In this document: positions 33,826 through 45,925 of the stretch, one piece after another
How the letters are laid out: the number at the start of each line of letters is the position of its first letter
How positions within the stretch are numbered: the stretch's first letter is position 1
Assembly: GCF_024139115.2 (NCBI RefSeq)
Contig: NC_085140.1
Coordinates: 437,061,260-437,125,259 of the forward strand
DNA length: 64,000 nucleotides
Direction of reading: 5' to 3'
From: Armigeres subalbatus
Taxonomy: Eukaryota; Arthropoda; Insecta; Diptera; Culicidae
Translations under genes and position numbers: made by a program
Notes under the pieces: generated by a model
Database searches by the model: none
Told to the model about the DNA's origin: nothing
The model's input: only the letters and a program-made list of their open reading frames with translations

Positions 33826-34104
33826 TCTTTTGCAGAACAGAACAACAAACGAAAAAAGTATTTAGAATCTTTTATTATGATTGTAATTGTGGAAAATGAT
33901 ACTAAATTAGTATCAGTGGTATAGTGGGGGATGAATTGTCAATAAGAAGAAGAACATTACGTTGCAAATAGGAATGCAGTTTTAAAATACTTTTAATAGT
34001 ATTTGTAAATTACAATGATCTGTTTTTTTTTTTAAATATTTTTTATTTACGAGACTTTCAGCTCGTTGCTGGCTCGTCTCGGGTGATCTTTAATTAAAAT
34101 CCAT
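33826..34104. other. Intron, nothing recognised
   Basis: Short stretch before the SINE; AT-rich, no gene. Confidence 0.35.
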
Positions 34105-34112
34105 AGATATTG

Positions 34113-34400
34113 GGGCCCTCCAGCCGTGCGGTAAGATGCACGGCTACAAAGCAAGACCATGTTGAGGGTGGCTGGGTTTTTTTTCCCGGTGCCGGTCTAG
34201 GCAATTTTCGGATTGGAAATTGTCTCGACTTCCCTGGGCATAAAAGTATCATCGTGCTAGCCTCATGATATACGAATGCAAAAATGGTAACATGGCTTAG
34301 AAACCTCGCAGTTAATAACTGTGGAAGTGCTAAATGAACACTAAGCTGCGAGGCGGCTATGTCCCAGTGTGGGGATGTAATGCCAATAAGAAGACGAAAA
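34113..34400 (+). mobile_element. tRNA-derived SINE (Feilai-like), 288 bp
   Basis: 8-bp direct repeats AGATATTG lie at 34105-34112 and 34401-34408. The 5' part CAGCCGTGCGGTAAGATGCA is a tRNA-like A-box region. The B box is damaged by a T run (GGCTGGGTTTTTTTTCCCGG instead of a GGTTCGATTCC type). Body words TTCCCTGGGCATAAAAGTAT and TTAATAACTGTGGAAGTGC are followed by CCCAGTGTGGGGATGTAATG and a GAAGA-type tail. Partial copies are at 15835-15900 (-), 35255-35395 (-) and 48008-48140 (+); SINE tails of a related kind are at 54715-54912 and 59935-60088. The Feilai name is a judgement from memory. Confidence 0.8.
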
Positions 34401-34435
34401 AGATATTGAATGAAATTACAATCAAGTTACAGTAG

Positions 34436-35800
34436 CCTCGAGGAAATCACACTGAATTCCTCCATGAATTCATTCTGAATTCCTCCACGAATTCATTCTG
34501 AATTCATTTTGAATTCATCCAGGGATTCATTTTGAATTCATCCAGGAATTCATTTCAAGTTCCTCCAGGAATTAATTTTGAATACATTTTGAATTCTTCC
34601 AGAAATTCATTTTGAATTCATCCAGGAGTTCATTTTGAATTTCTCCAGGAATTCATTTTGAATTCCTCCAAGAATCCAGGAATTTGTTTTGAATTCCTCC
34701 AGCTATTCATTTTGATTTCCTCCAGGAATAAATTTCGAAATCCTCCTGGAATTAATTTTGAATTCCTCCAGGAAATAATTTTGAACTCCGGGAGAAATCC
34801 CTGCAGGAACTCCAGCAGGAAAAGCTGGAGGATCTAAGGAGTAATTTCTGGAGAAAATCAAGGGTGGATTTCTGTTGGAACTCCGAAAGATATCTTGGAT
34901 GAACCACAGGTAGAATCACTAGAGGAACTCCAGGACGAATTCCTTGATAAACTCCAGGATGAAATCCCGAAGAAGAATTGCCGAATATACGTCAGGAGAA
35001 TTCTCTGGAAGAATTCCTGGAGAAACATAGAATGAATTGCTGGAGGAGTTCAGAATAAATTCCTGTGGAAATTAAGAATTCATGTAAAAAAACTCCTTGA
35101 GCAAATTAATCAAAAAGAATTTGTTTGTGGAACTTCAGGATGAATATCTAGTAGAGCTTCAGGAAAATTTCCTACTAGCTCTCGAGGAGAAATATGTAAT
35201 AGAACCAAGGAAGGAATCACTGGAGAAGTTCCAGGAAGATTTTCTGAAAGAACTCTCAACCATCTCTTCTTTTCATTGGCATCACATCTCCCACTAGGAC
35301 ATTGCCGCCTCGCTGCTGTGTTCATTCAGCAATTCCACAGAATATTAACTGCGAGGTTTCTAAGCCAAGTTACCATTTTTGTATTCGCTAGACTAAGGAG
35401 GGCGCCTAGCATCTCTAGGTGAAAAAAATCGTGGGGGGATTTCATCAGACATTTGTGGAAGAACTCCAGGTTGACTCACTGTGGGCTCATCAGGGGAATT
35501 CCAGGAGAACTTTTGGAAGAATTGTTGAAAGAACCCTAGAGGAAATTCCCGAAAAAATCCTGAATGATTTTATAGAAAGGAATTATAGGCAGAACTCCAG
35601 AGGAAGTTTCTGGAAAAAAACAGGAAATATTGCGAGATGTTCTGGGAGGAACTGCAGAAGGAATTTCTGGAGAAATTCTCTAAGATCTTTTGATATAGTT
35701 TCTGGAGGAACTCCAGGAGGTATTCATAGAAAAAACTGCAGGAGTAATTCCTGCCTTCAGGCTGAATTCCTAATCCAGCTTCATTAAAACTTTCCGGAAG
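34436..35800. repeat. Degenerate GGAATTC/CATTTTGAATTC repeat field
   Basis: From ~34440 to 34790 words such as TCATTTTGAATTCATCCAGG repeat every ~27-30 bases. From ~34790 to 35790 the sense changes to GGAGGAACTCCAGGA-like words. Another member of the window's family of decayed EcoRI-core repeats. Confidence 0.7.
35255..35395 (-). mobile_element. SINE 3' fragment, minus strand
   Basis: The minus strand reads ACAAAAATGGTAACTTGGCTTAGAAACCTCGCAG... then GCGAGGCGGC and GATGTGATGCCAAT, matching 34290-34395 of the full SINE. Confidence 0.7.
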
Positions 35801-35824
35801 AACTATAGAAGGTGTACTACGATT

Positions 35825-36195
35825 TCAAATTCTAAATTGCCAAATTCCTCAACTCACAAATTCCTAAGTGCGTAAATTCATTGACTCCCAAATTCCTAAA
35901 ACCATCAATTCCCAAATTCCTTAGCTTCCAAATGCCTAAGTTCATGAATTTCTGAATCCCTTATTTCATAAATTGTTAAATTGGGAATTTCTAAATTTCT
36001 AAAATCGTTTATTTCTAAGTTTTTGATTTCTCAAATTCCTAAATTCAGGGTCGCACGTTATTTGTATGTTCCTATGTTGCTAAATTGCTGAATTTCTAAA
36101 TTTATTGATTCCTAAAATCCTTGATTCCTCAATAAACTCCCATATTAGGAAATTTCTAAATTTATATATTTCTATGTTCCTAAATTCTTAATTTG
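35825..36195. repeat. AT-rich AAATTCCTAA repeats
   Basis: Loose repetition of CCTAAATTCCTAA-type words with 10-15 base spacing; the same words reappear near 38725-38750. Confidence 0.6.
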
Positions 36196-36219
36196 ACACA
36201 GATTTTGCGATCGTGATTA

Positions 36220-36721
36220 GGGTAACCGTACCCTTAGTGGAGGTAGCACCAATAGTGGAGGTAGTAGGGTTTTAATGAGATTTATCATATTTATACACTT
36301 TACGATGGTTTGAATTGATGCGTCGTGCTTCAATTATCCTGTTAAATGCAACTTATCTCAAGATTTCGCTTGAAAAACTATTCAAAACAATGATTTTCCT
36401 TAACAAAAATGACTCCCTTGCACCTATAGTGGTGCAACTGTACCAATAGTGGCGAGTCTCATAAAAAATCAATGGATAGTACACTATGGGAACCAAAATT
36501 AATTTGTACCGCTTCTAAAGGAACAGTGTACCCATTAGTAGTGCAAGCGTTATTTGGTAGCTGTTGTTGTTGAATGACATCAATCTCATTTTTGTTAGTA
36601 AATTTGTTAGTTTATCTGTTGACTAAGATATTAAAGCTGTAAATTTCCCATAATTATCAATTTTTAAAAAATATTTTCGTTTGTGGATCTACTAATACCT
36701 CCACTATTGGTACCGTTACCC
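36220..36721. mobile_element. TA-flanked element, 502 bp, GTGGAGGTA word
   Basis: TA at 36218-36219 and 36722-36723. Ends GGGTAACCGTACCC and GGTACCGTTACCC are inverted. The word AGTGGAGGTA/AATAGTGG repeats near 36236, 36252 and, inverted, 36697; AGTGG words also recur inside. No coding sense. Confidence 0.75.
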
Positions 36722-36948
36722 TATAATTGATCATAGCCCATAAACAAGGGCTATGACAGGCCTGTCTTGGCAATGTGGTTTCCAAACCACTAACCAAGCC
36801 GCCCACAACCAGGACGTTAGGAAAGATTCACGATTCGATTCACTAGATGGTCTCTATGCCTCCGTTTCACATTCTGTCGCTTCATACTTGTCCGCATCCT
36901 AGCAAACGGCTTTCAATCTGTATTTGAATAATTACTTTCGATTATCTA

Positions 36949-38564
36949 GGGTAAATGATATATTTTGGACATGTACATATTTTGGACAAGCCTGAGCTTC
37001 TTCGATCAATTTTAGATAATGTGTAGGAAAATTTTTATCGAAAGTATGATCATTGCATACTTTTACCTCAAATCTAGCGGCTCCTAATGAGAATTCACAA
37101 ATCACCTATTATTTATCTTTAAAATTACCTAAAATGTAAAGCTTTCTACCAAAGAGCCTGCTGGACGCCAGTAGGGGAAGTGGGGGTAACACGCCCATAG
37201 GGGTTAAAACGCGCCACCCCTGAATAAGGTTAAATATCCCCATTGTGATTATTTTAAATAGTCTATACGATGAATCAATGAAAAATATTGCCATTGGATA
37301 CATATATTTCATGATTTTTCTCTAGTTACACATGAAAAACTCGAAAAAATGATTTTTGCGTGTTTTGATGCAATTCTAGCTCGGTGAAATTTAGTCTTTC
37401 TATCGCTGTTATCCATTGGTAAATAGAAAATTGAGCCATGAGCCATGCTGCTTACTCGTGTTCTTTATGTTCCACACGAAATCGTCGTCAAAATTGGTCT
37501 TAAAACGATTTGATGGGCCTTCAAACTTCTGAGGTCGGTGTGGGGCAGTACGCCCATGCTCATTTCGTATGACCGAAACAGCTGAAACATTCGGTTAATT
37601 GCCTTAATGTAGGCAATTGAAATGAAAATCAGTACGATAAACACATGCGCGTTTTAACCCATCCACTGGCGCATCTCACCCCGCATGGTTTCAAAATCAA
37701 TATTTTTCGGGTGCTTTTTAAAAATCAAATTTCGGTGCAATAAAATGTACAATTAGATATCTGTCATCGGTAGTCAGTCGCAGATATGCTGTTCTTTAGT
37801 ATGCGCTGATGAAAACTGGCTGAAATGGTGGTTTTCATTGATAAAAATGGCATTTTCCTTAACGTGGGCGTCCTACCCCCAGTTCCCCTATAGAGGAGAA
37901 CATGTGTTATAGGACTCTTCATAACATGCACCTGAAACACGTTTAAATTGGTTCAAACGGCAATCTTGAGGTCTTGCGGCCAAGGTTTGATTGTAATTGA
38001 GATACTAACATATTCCAATCGCTTAACATGAACTTGAGACGGATGAAAAAGGAGTGACCAAAATGAAGTTATGTTTTTATGTATCAGACATTTATTGGTC
38101 ACCCCATGTACAGTACATGGATGAACCATTAATTGCCAACTTTCAGGCTGTTTTCAATGATATCGATAAGATTGCGAAACAATGTTAATTTCTGGTTTAA
38201 TCTATGTCAGTTAAGCAAATAAATGCATTTTAATGAATGTGGATACGTGTAGGTAAGTCATACCATTGAGATCTGTAGGTGGCCATTTTTAAATTAGGAG
38301 AAAATGACTCTGTCCAAAATATATGCATTTTCCATGTCGAGATTATATATTTGATGTCCAAAAAGAAAATATTTCAGTTCGCAGTATATCACAGTTTACA
38401 CCTAGTAAACGTAATTTACTCAAAAATTGGGCAATGGAGACACAAGACTAATCATAGGTTATGTATTTGGATGAACCTAGTGGTTTTCAATTGTTTTATA
38501 CTATTCAATCTCGATATATTTTCTAATGAATGTCCTGCGCTTGTCCAAAATACATCATTTACCC
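36949..38564. mobile_element. TA-flanked element, 1616 bp, ATTTTGGAC word, with nested element
   Basis: TA at 36947-36948 and 38565-38566. Left end GGGTAAATGATATATTTTGG, right end CCAAAATACATCATTTACCC. ATTTTGGACA repeats near 36962 and 36981 and, inverted, near 38317 and 38542. A second TA-flanked element (37174-37888) sits inside. Without it about 900 bp remain. A 113-codon open frame near 38279-38620 crosses the right end and has no known motif. Confidence 0.75.
37174..37888. mobile_element. TA-flanked element, 715 bp, ACGCCCA word, nested
   Basis: TA at 37172-37173 and 37889-37890. Ends GGGGAAGTGGGGGTA and TACCCCCAGTTCCCC are inverted with one mismatch, continuing as ACACGCCCA and its counterpart GGGCGTCC. 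Inside, GTACGCCCATGC and GCGCATCTCACCCC echo the same word. It lies wholly inside 36949-38564, so it is the younger insertion. Confidence 0.75.
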
Positions 38565-38566
38565 TA

Positions 38567-40319
38567 CTCCCTCATACTTTCCCGAGCGACAAACGAGCAA
38601 TCATGTTTAGTCACATTTGAGCTGCTAACCAGGTTGGTCTGGATTGTTCTGCTAGGGTTGACTAGGACTGATCAATAAAGCAGATAAATATATCAATCTA
38701 GATCCCAAAAAGAAATCGTGAATACTAAATTCCTAAATTCTTAAATTTGATATACCGTCATTACTGGTCATTATTTATCAGTTCAGATTGCGGTTTTTAA
38801 GTCTGGCCAGCACACTTGCGCCACGATCCAACTTCGTTTCCTCTAGGGATCATAATCTTATCAACTGCACAAATCATCCAATTCTCGGTACATATAAGAG
38901 AATTATTATGTTTTGCTCATTTTTTATAAACTGCATTTTTAGAAACTCATAATGATAAAACATAATAGGAATGGAGTAATAGAATTTATTCTGCAAATAA
39001 ACATTTTTGTATGCCCAGAGAGCCGAGATTGTTTCTCACTCGGAAACACTTAAAGCCGGACCGGGAATCGGACTAGCCACATCGGGATTGGCAATTCCAC
39101 GCCTTTGCTCATAAAGCCTACTGAAGACCCCTTCTACTTATCTTGATGTATTTTCACACTGATCATGATTTTATAGCTTGATAAAAAGCCAGTCCATTTT
39201 GGATGCATTTCTGATATTCTATAGGCTAAAATTTTGAATTTTAATCGAGAGACCCCAGATGATTGTTAAGAATTTCAAACAACGAAGTTGAAGAAGAAGA
39301 AATGGTATCACATCTGGATGGTGATAGCATCCTATTATCAAAATGCCACAATTTAGAAAAATGGCTCATCCTTTTTACCATATTAGCTAAACGTGCACCG
39401 GTCCTCCCCATCATATCTCAACCGGAGAAGGATTGAATCGCGGTGAGAGTGCAAACGAACTGGCTGAGGCGGGGAGGATAAATTTCACCCAGTGGGAATA
39501 GAATGATAATAGCAGAGCCCCATTCCCGCCGCATAAATAAACATAACCGTTTGCGAAGGAAAAACGAAACCAACAACGCTCCACTGCTGGAAGAAATGGG
39601 AACGATCTTTGCGATGAAGTTGTTGATGCCTCCCAGAAGACAAAGTTGGCGAATCTGTATCCGTCGTTGTTGGCAAAGGGGCGATACGTGACAGATGTAG
39701 TCACTAGGTGCGACAGTTGATTACATATCGGGCACGAGGCGTCATAACTCGTTCAGACATATGGCAATGATTCCTATCTTAGATTGGGGATTGGGGATTG
39801 GGAATATGCTGGGAGGTAATCCTTTTGGTTTCACTTTCGTTTGAATCCAGTTCTGTGACGAGCTGAATCTAAAAAGAGGCAAAATATTACGCTTTAATAC
39901 TTTTTGATCGACTCTGCTCGAGACACGGCGAAATAAATTACTCTTGGGCAACATGTGTGAATATGATTTATTCGTTTCCGTTCTGGGATATGTTCAGCGT
40001 ACGGAAGGAATTTTCCCACGCCATGGTTTAAGATTTGACGCCGCAACGCGCAGGGGCGTTCGTTGTTTTGCTGCGAAGTGAGTTATGATGTGGTTGGATG
40101 GAACAAATTCGTCTCGCTGAGTGCGACAGCATCCTCATACTTCAGTCAACAGTAGAAGCAACATTAGATGATATCATTATTCATGATATGGTAAGGCTTC
40201 TTCGGAAACTCATTCGAACGTTCAGTATCACATGAAAATTCATGAAGCAAATTTAACTGATGCGGTGATAGTTACACGGCACGTTATTTTTCAAATTTGG
40301 TTGCTAAAATAAGTACATA
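38567..40319. other. Intron, no gene recognised
   Basis: About 1.75 kb of mixed sequence. Small open frames near 39411-39704 and 39742-39954 have no known motif and no splice or promoter support. Confidence 0.4.
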
Positions 40320-40404
40320 CAGGGGTTAGACAAAAAGGTTGAGATAGGTAAAATATTGTTGCAGTTCGTCGCACATACAGACATCACCTCGATTCGTCGA
40401 ACTG

Positions 40405-40512
40405 AGTCGATTGGTATATAACACTATGGGCCTCCGGTCTCTATCAAAAGTTGTTTTTTGGAGTTGTTCTATAGCCTTTCGGTACAACTTTGTTGTACGA
40501 GAAAAGCAAAAA
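40405..40512 (+). repeat. Dispersed repeat, copy 1
   Basis: TATAACACTATGGG, AGTTGTTTTTTG, TTCTATAG and CTTTCGGTACAACTTTG, TACGAGAAA-GCAAAA recur in the same order and orientation at 44120-44216. Confidence 0.75.
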
Positions 40513-41780
40513 TGTAAGCAGTCATGGTCACATTTTTTTACTATACGTATGGTCTCTAGAATCTTAGCAAATTTCCAGTTCACACAAACACCCTGGAATC
40601 ATAATAAACTTCAAAAGTTATCACGGATTCTACTAAAACCCATATGGGGTTACGGGTGGTATTCCTGGCAGAGGCTCAAAAACCGAAGCTAGAAGAATTA
40701 TTTTGCAAAAACTCCTTCGTAATCGTGCATGCTCATTCGAGAACTAAAGGTGCAGCTATGTAGTTGAAATTGAGCTCACGGCGATAGAGGCTTTAGAGGA
40801 GTTTGCCGGAGTGCGACAACCTGCCGGGAATACCTGATGATACTTTAGATGGCAAGAGCGAAACTCCTTATGAATTTTCAGAAAAAATGACCTTGTAGAG
40901 CTATATAGTGTTCACCGAAAGCAAATTTGAACAAAAACTTAATTATACTGTAAAGAAACCACAAAAGAAAAGTGCAGAAGTTTGTGACTAATAAGTCTCG
41001 AGATTTTACAATTTTACGCAGAGATTGCTCTGCTTTATCTTTGTCTTCATATACTTAAATATCTAACAGCTGAAATCGAAAATTTAAAAAAAATATTGGC
41101 ACTATGAGCGTCTACACTAAAAGTATATCCTAAATAATTTCTCGTAAAAACTACTCTCGTTGTGGATGGCATGTCGCGAAGCAACCAAAACCTAATGAAT
41201 ATCCGTGCTAAGCGTGAGGACCGCAAGTTCACCGGAAGATTGATTATTTTCGGAAAAGCAACACGCTTAAGCAACACCAACAAACGCCGTCCGCCGTCGC
41301 CGCCGTACATGATTCATGGGTAAGGAAGGTATGTGCGAAGATTAGTCAACCACCACCATCGTTTGTTAAATTATGTGTGTGGCTAATGTAGCAACCAGCA
41401 TCGCATCGTCAGCCAACAACGGCAGCACCATCCCGAGGAAGGCGAAATTCTTGGAACAAGCGAAGACAAGCAGAAAATCAGTCACAAATTGGATAGTCAC
41501 TTCCGGCGCTGGTTGGATGGCTCGCAGGACGGCTGACGCTGATGCTGAGTAGCGGCGAACCATCAGGCGAGCTTACAGGGAGCTTTGTATTACGTCACTC
41601 GCCTGAGTTAGATGAAAGTTACTCTTCCTGTGGCCCGCATGGTGCCGTGAAGATACTTGCGATATGGGAAGCGCATTTTTTGTTTTGCAACAAAACTTAA
41701 ATAATTTTGAATGAGGACGTTAGGAAGCATGATGGAATGGGTGCGTTAGTAGAAAGCTAGTTTCCAAGGTCTTTACTTAC
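40513..41780. other. Intron, no gene recognised
   Basis: Downstream (gene-sense) flank of the NOS exon at 41781-41885. Short GC-richer stretches near 41270-41310 and 41400-41560 give small open frames without motifs. Confidence 0.4.
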
Positions 41781-41885
41781 CTCGCCATTTTCGGGGGGAT
41801 CTCCGTTGCCGAAAGTGGATGCCACCACAAGCAGAAGCGCCTCGTGCTCTATAGACGAAATGTCGTAGTCTGACATGCAATAGAT
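41781..41885 (-). CDS. NOS: Nitric oxide synthase, small FMN-loop exon (35 codons)
   Basis: The exon is too short for most ORF searches but is clear by family match and splice sites. It opens [19 protein letters not shown] and closes [29 protein letters not shown] is the conserved FMN-binding loop of the NOS flavodoxin domain. Acceptor TTTTCGCAG precedes 41885; donor GTAAGT follows 41781. It starts and ends on codon boundaries, is 105 bp, and joins HAFNAQ (exon at 48956) to LFAQDLY (exon at 25455). Skipping it would keep the frame but remove an FMN-binding loop. Confidence 0.96.
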
Positions 41886-42170
41886 CTGCGAAAAGAAACG
41901 AATTCAGTTCAATTAGCATATGCGAGAATCAATCAGTCCGTACAGTGTAGGAAAAGGAAGGTTCAAAGTAGTAAAGCATAGATGTGTACTCAGACGGAAT
42001 TGGGTTATTTGTAAACTTTCGAAAGAAATCAAGAGAAAGCTCCTACCGTAGATGCTACTTTCCCAATAAGCCTCGTTGACTTTATGACATGCTTTCACCT
42101 TCGCCAGAAGATAAACTTTTTCAACATCTGAAGACACATTTCAGTCAAAAGACGCACCGAGGAAATAGTT
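41886..42170. other. Intron, upstream flank of the small NOS exon
   Basis: Polypyrimidine/acceptor region just above 41886; otherwise nothing recognised. Confidence 0.4.
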
Positions 42171-42181
42171 CATGGGAAGAT

Positions 42182-42485
42182 AGAAAACCACCCCCTAAGA
42201 ATTCATACAAGGGTCCGGACTGTATTTGCTGCGGCTTGAGATCGAACCAACGAAGAACTTTTTGTTTTCGCATCATTGCGAAAGAGGTACACGTCTACGA
42301 AACGGAGAACGATTATGTACCAACGCTCGGGAAAGTGTTTCACCATCTCGTTCTCAAGCGCAGAAAATTGAGCCATCCCCTCGGGACAACACGTGCTGCG
42401 TTCAATCTGTTTGTGTTATCAGCTATCACGGCACGCTTTTTGTCTTTGTCAACGATTGAGATTTTTCTTCCTGCGTGTTGATACG
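42182..42485. mobile_element. Candidate insertion flanked by 11-bp direct repeats
   Basis: CATGGGAAGAT occurs at 42171-42181 and 42486-42496. The ~304 bp between is richer in GC than its flanks and holds GAGATCGAACCAACG, whose complement resembles a tRNA-type B box. This could be a SINE on the minus strand. The open frame across it shows no known domain. Confidence 0.35.
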
Positions 42486-42496
42486 CATGGGAAGAT

Positions 42497-43430
42497 GGTC
42501 AAATACTACTCACTAAGCTGGAAAATTTAAACACTCAATCATGTTTTCGGGAACAAGTGAGAGAAGTCAAAGAAGTATTTAAAAAAATAGGATTGATCAA
42601 GACCTATTAAGTATGGATATTTCTAACAAACAAAAGATGACAAGAAACTTATTTCAGTTCCATTCAATAATGCGAAGCATTTCAGACCATTCCCTTGTTT
42701 TAAGCTAAGAACACAGAAATGATATAGAAAAAAAAAAACTTTTGCCTTTATCGGCAGCAGTACTATGGTATTCAAATGGCATTATGTTTTACTCCAATCC
42801 GGCATTAAAGTCATTTATTTTTCCCCGTGTCTCCATCCGTTCGTACGAAGGGCTCGCTTATCGCTCACCCAATCCCTAATGATAGGTAATGCTTCCTCTC
42901 GGGGGGGATTGTGCAAATTCGGAGAAGCCACAAGCAAGATGTATTTCTTCGAGTAATTGAGTCAAAATCTATGCAGGATATGGTTCAACAGGTTACTTTC
43001 CGTGGGGAAAGCCGAGCTATGCGAAGATTGTTTTAATTTGCATAGCTTATTTTTTTGTTCATTTATACGCCGGTTTTGGAAGTGAATATATTCATGAGTT
43101 CTTTTATCTGAGCAGTTGCAAAAGAAAATTAAAAAATATTATTCAAGCAACACCCCTAAATTATCTTCTGCTCAACATATTTCTGTTGAACTAGATTATG
43201 GAATAGACGATTATAAATAAGCTCTGTAGGTTGTTCGGGAGCATCAAGATAGGGAGAGATCGAGGAATGGATGGAAAATTGAAATGGTTACTAGATCCAA
43301 AAAAGCTCGTTGCCATGAAAAACGACAAGTTTCTTGTTGTTGATGTGTTTTTTTTTGTTCAAAGGTGGTCTAGTAGTCTAAAAATTTTAACGACACATCG
43401 GCATAAGAAGAGTGAATCCAGAACACAAAA
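42497..43430. other. Intron, no gene recognised
   Basis: AT-rich with a poly-A run near 42730; small open frames without motifs. Confidence 0.4.
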
Positions 43431-43444
43431 TGATCAGAACACAT

Positions 43445-43583
43445 CGAGATGAAAAGATATCGAGAAAGGGAGGTTATCGAGATGTATAATGCCCAAATGT
43501 ATGGATATTGAAGGGACCGAGGAAACCATCGTTATATGGACAGATATCGAGATATAGAACATCGAGACGTGGAGAGTCGACTG
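43445..43583. mobile_element. Half of a pogo/Tc1-type MITE
   Basis: The right end GGAGAGTCGACTG (reverse complement CAGTCGACTCTCC) is followed by TA (43584-43585). Inside are repeated ATATCGAGAT, CATCGAGA and GGGACCGAGG words. No matching left end was seen, so it is truncated or diverged. Confidence 0.5.
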
Positions 43584-43599
43584 TATTACTGATTTTTTT

Positions 43600-44119
43600 T
43601 TTCATTTTTCACTAGTGAACCAAGATTGAGACAGAAATATATATCAAGAAGGCTATGGATGGATTCCACGCAGAATGACACATCAATCAACCTTGATGTT
43701 ATTTGATTCGATTGAAACTTGTCTCATATTTTCGGTGTAGGAGATAGACCATTATCCACCAATTTGAAAAAATCCATCCTCGTGTAATTTATAAAAAGGT
43801 CGTATGTGTTTTCGAGCAAATAAATTAAAAAAAATGTATCTCGGAAACCGTTCATTGTACAAAAAAACCCACATTAATCCATCTAGCGGCGATGATTTCA
43901 TTTGACAGATCAAAAAAGCACTTTAGGGGAATATAGATCGTATTTTTTTTTTTTTTCAATAATTCCGAAATGCAAAGTCCGATCCGGCTGATTTTTAATA
44001 ACAAACAATTGGACCTCATTCCCCATTGAATACTACTTGTGGCGAGTAAAACGGGTAATGCTAAGTTCCAAAAAAGTGTGTCCACAAAATATGTACACAA
44101 ACACACATACATACACACA
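43600..44119. other. Intron, no gene recognised
   Basis: Contains a CA/CACACATA-rich short run near 44100 and a poly-T run near 43945. No gene. Confidence 0.4.
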
Positions 44120-44216
44120 CATATAACACTATGGGTCTCCTGGCCTTCTATCAAGAGTTGTTTTTTGAAGTAATTCTATAGTCTTTCGGTACAACTTTGC
44201 TGTACGAGAAAGGCAA
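44120..44216 (+). repeat. Dispersed repeat, copy 2
   Basis: Same-orientation match to 40405-40512 (TATAACACTATGGG ... CTTTCGGTACAACTTTG, TACGAGAAAGGCAAAA). Confidence 0.75.
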
Positions 44217-44481
44217 AATTTTCTGAGAACGAATTATGGAGATAATATTACGTTGGTCAAAATTATTTTGCACTGAAAAAATCGATAAATAATGTAAAAA
44301 TTGAAATATCTCCAAATCCCATATTTATATTTATCACAAAAACTTGGCTTCAAAACACACATTTTAACGACAGTAGTTTGTGGAAAAAGTTAAAAATAAA
44401 AATGTTTTAAGAGAAACCATTTTTGGCTCAATCTTGAAACATTAACTGTTTCCAAGAAAGAAAACACATTTATTTGACGCC

Positions 44482-45640
44482 GAAAGGAGGGTTCCGAAAG
44501 GAGGCTTCCGAGCCTCTTGGAAGGAGGCTTTCGAGCCTCTTGAAAGGAAGCTTTCGAGCCTTTTGAAAGGAGGCTATCGAACCAATTGGAAGAAGGCTAC
44601 CGAGCCTCTTGGAAGGAGGCTACCGAGCCTCTTGGAAGGAGGCTACCGAGCCTCTTGGAAGAAGGCTTCCGAGCCTTTTGAAAGGAGGCTTCCGAGCCTC
44701 TTGGAAGAAGGCTTCCGAGCCTCAAGGAGGCTTCCGAGCCTCTTGGAAAGAGGCTTCCGAGCCTCTTGGAAGGAGGCTTCCGAGCCTCTTGGAAGGAGGC
44801 TTCCGAGCCTCTTGGAAGGAGGCTTCCGAGCCTCTTGGAAGGAAGCTTCCGAGCCTCTTGGAAGGAGGCTTCCAAGCCTCTTGGAAGGAGGCTTCCGAGC
44901 CTCTTGGAGGAGGCTTCCGAGCCTGTTGGAAGGAGGCTTCTGAGCCTCTTGGAGGCAGGCTTCCGGGCCTCTGGGAAGGAGGGTTCTGAGGCTCTGGGAA
45001 GGAGGCTTCCGAGCCTCTTGGAAGGAGGCTTCCGAGCCTCTTGGAAGGAGACTTCCGAGCCTCTTGGAAGGAGGCTTCCAGGCCTCTTGGAAGGAGGCTT
45101 CCGGGCCTCTTGGAAGGAGGCTTCCAGGCCTCTTGGAGGAGGCTCTGAGCCTCTTGGAAGGAGGCTTCCGAGCCTCTTGGAGGAGGCTTCCAGGCCTCTT
45201 GGAAGGAGGCTTCCGAGGCCTCTTGGAAGGAGGCTTCCGAGCCTCTTGGAAGGAGGCCTGAGCCTCTTGGAAGGAGGCTTCCGGGCCTCTTGGAAGGAGG
45301 CTTCCTGAGCCTCTTGGAAGGAGGCTTCCGAGCCTCTTGGAAGGAGGCTTCCGAGCCTCTTGGAAGGAGGCTTCCGAGCCTCTTGGAAGGAGGCTTCCGA
45401 GCCTCTTGGAAGGAGGCTTCCGAGCCTCTTGGAAGGAGGCTTCCGAGCCTCTTGGGAGGAGGCTTCCGAGCCTCTTGGGAGGAGGCTTCCGAGCCTCTTG
45501 GGAGGAGGCTTCCGAGCCTCTTGGGAGGAGGCTTCCGAGCCTCTTGGGAGGAGGCTTCCGAGCCTCTTGGAAGGAGGCTTCCGAGCCTCTCGAAAGAAGG
45601 CTTCCGATGCTCTCGAAAGAAAGGTTCCGAGTTTCTAGAA
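44482..45640. repeat. Minisatellite, 23-bp unit, about 50 copies
   Basis: The unit is GAGGCTTCCGAGCCTC plus TTGGAAG. The first 16 bases are self-complementary around TCCG, so single strands can fold into repeated hairpins. Units vary (GGAAGAAGG, GGGAGGAGG, a few indels). A block of GGGAGG variants spans ~45450-45550. With a 23-bp period, all frames of both strands are read in turn, giving long open frames (for example 371 codons on the minus strand) that are not taken as genes. Confidence 0.95.
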
Positions 45641-45854
45641 TTTTGTCACTGGACGTTTTGTGCTTTTGATCCTTGTTTTGATTTTTTGTTCCACATCCCT
45701 CCACACACTGTGCTGGTTGTTGTGGGCAGGATTCAATAGGTTTTGATTTACTGATCACCTTGCATATATACTATACAAAGTTTTTGAATTAAAAATACAC
45801 ATTTTTTTTAATTGGTGTTGTTATACATCCGCCAATACGCATTTTCATCCGAGG

Positions 45855-45925
45855 TAGACTCAGGGGCCAGTGAAGGTACCCCCAGGGGTACATGTACCCC
45901 AGGTTGAGAACCGCTGGCTCAAAGG
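45855..45925 (-). mobile_element. hAT-type terminal fragment
   Basis: The minus strand reads CAGCGGTTCTCAACCTGGGG then TACATGTACCCC. The word CAG-GGTTCTCAACCTGGGG is a widely shared hAT end (established for Buster/Charlie-like families). The partner end was not found. Confidence 0.6.

Noticed and set aside
34113..34190. tRNA gene
   Set aside because: B box is destroyed and the block has a SINE body, tail and target duplications.
39411..39704. Small gene in the intron
   Set aside because: Overlapping short frames on both strands, no domain, no consensus splice sites.
42089..42481. Plus-strand open frame of 130 codons
   Set aside because: Two overlapping frames are equally open and neither shows a domain; better explained as part of a candidate insertion.
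44563..45758. Long frames on both strands over the 23-bp repeat (up to 371 codons)
   Set aside because: Stop-free repeat read in rotating frames; no domain, only low-complexity sequence.
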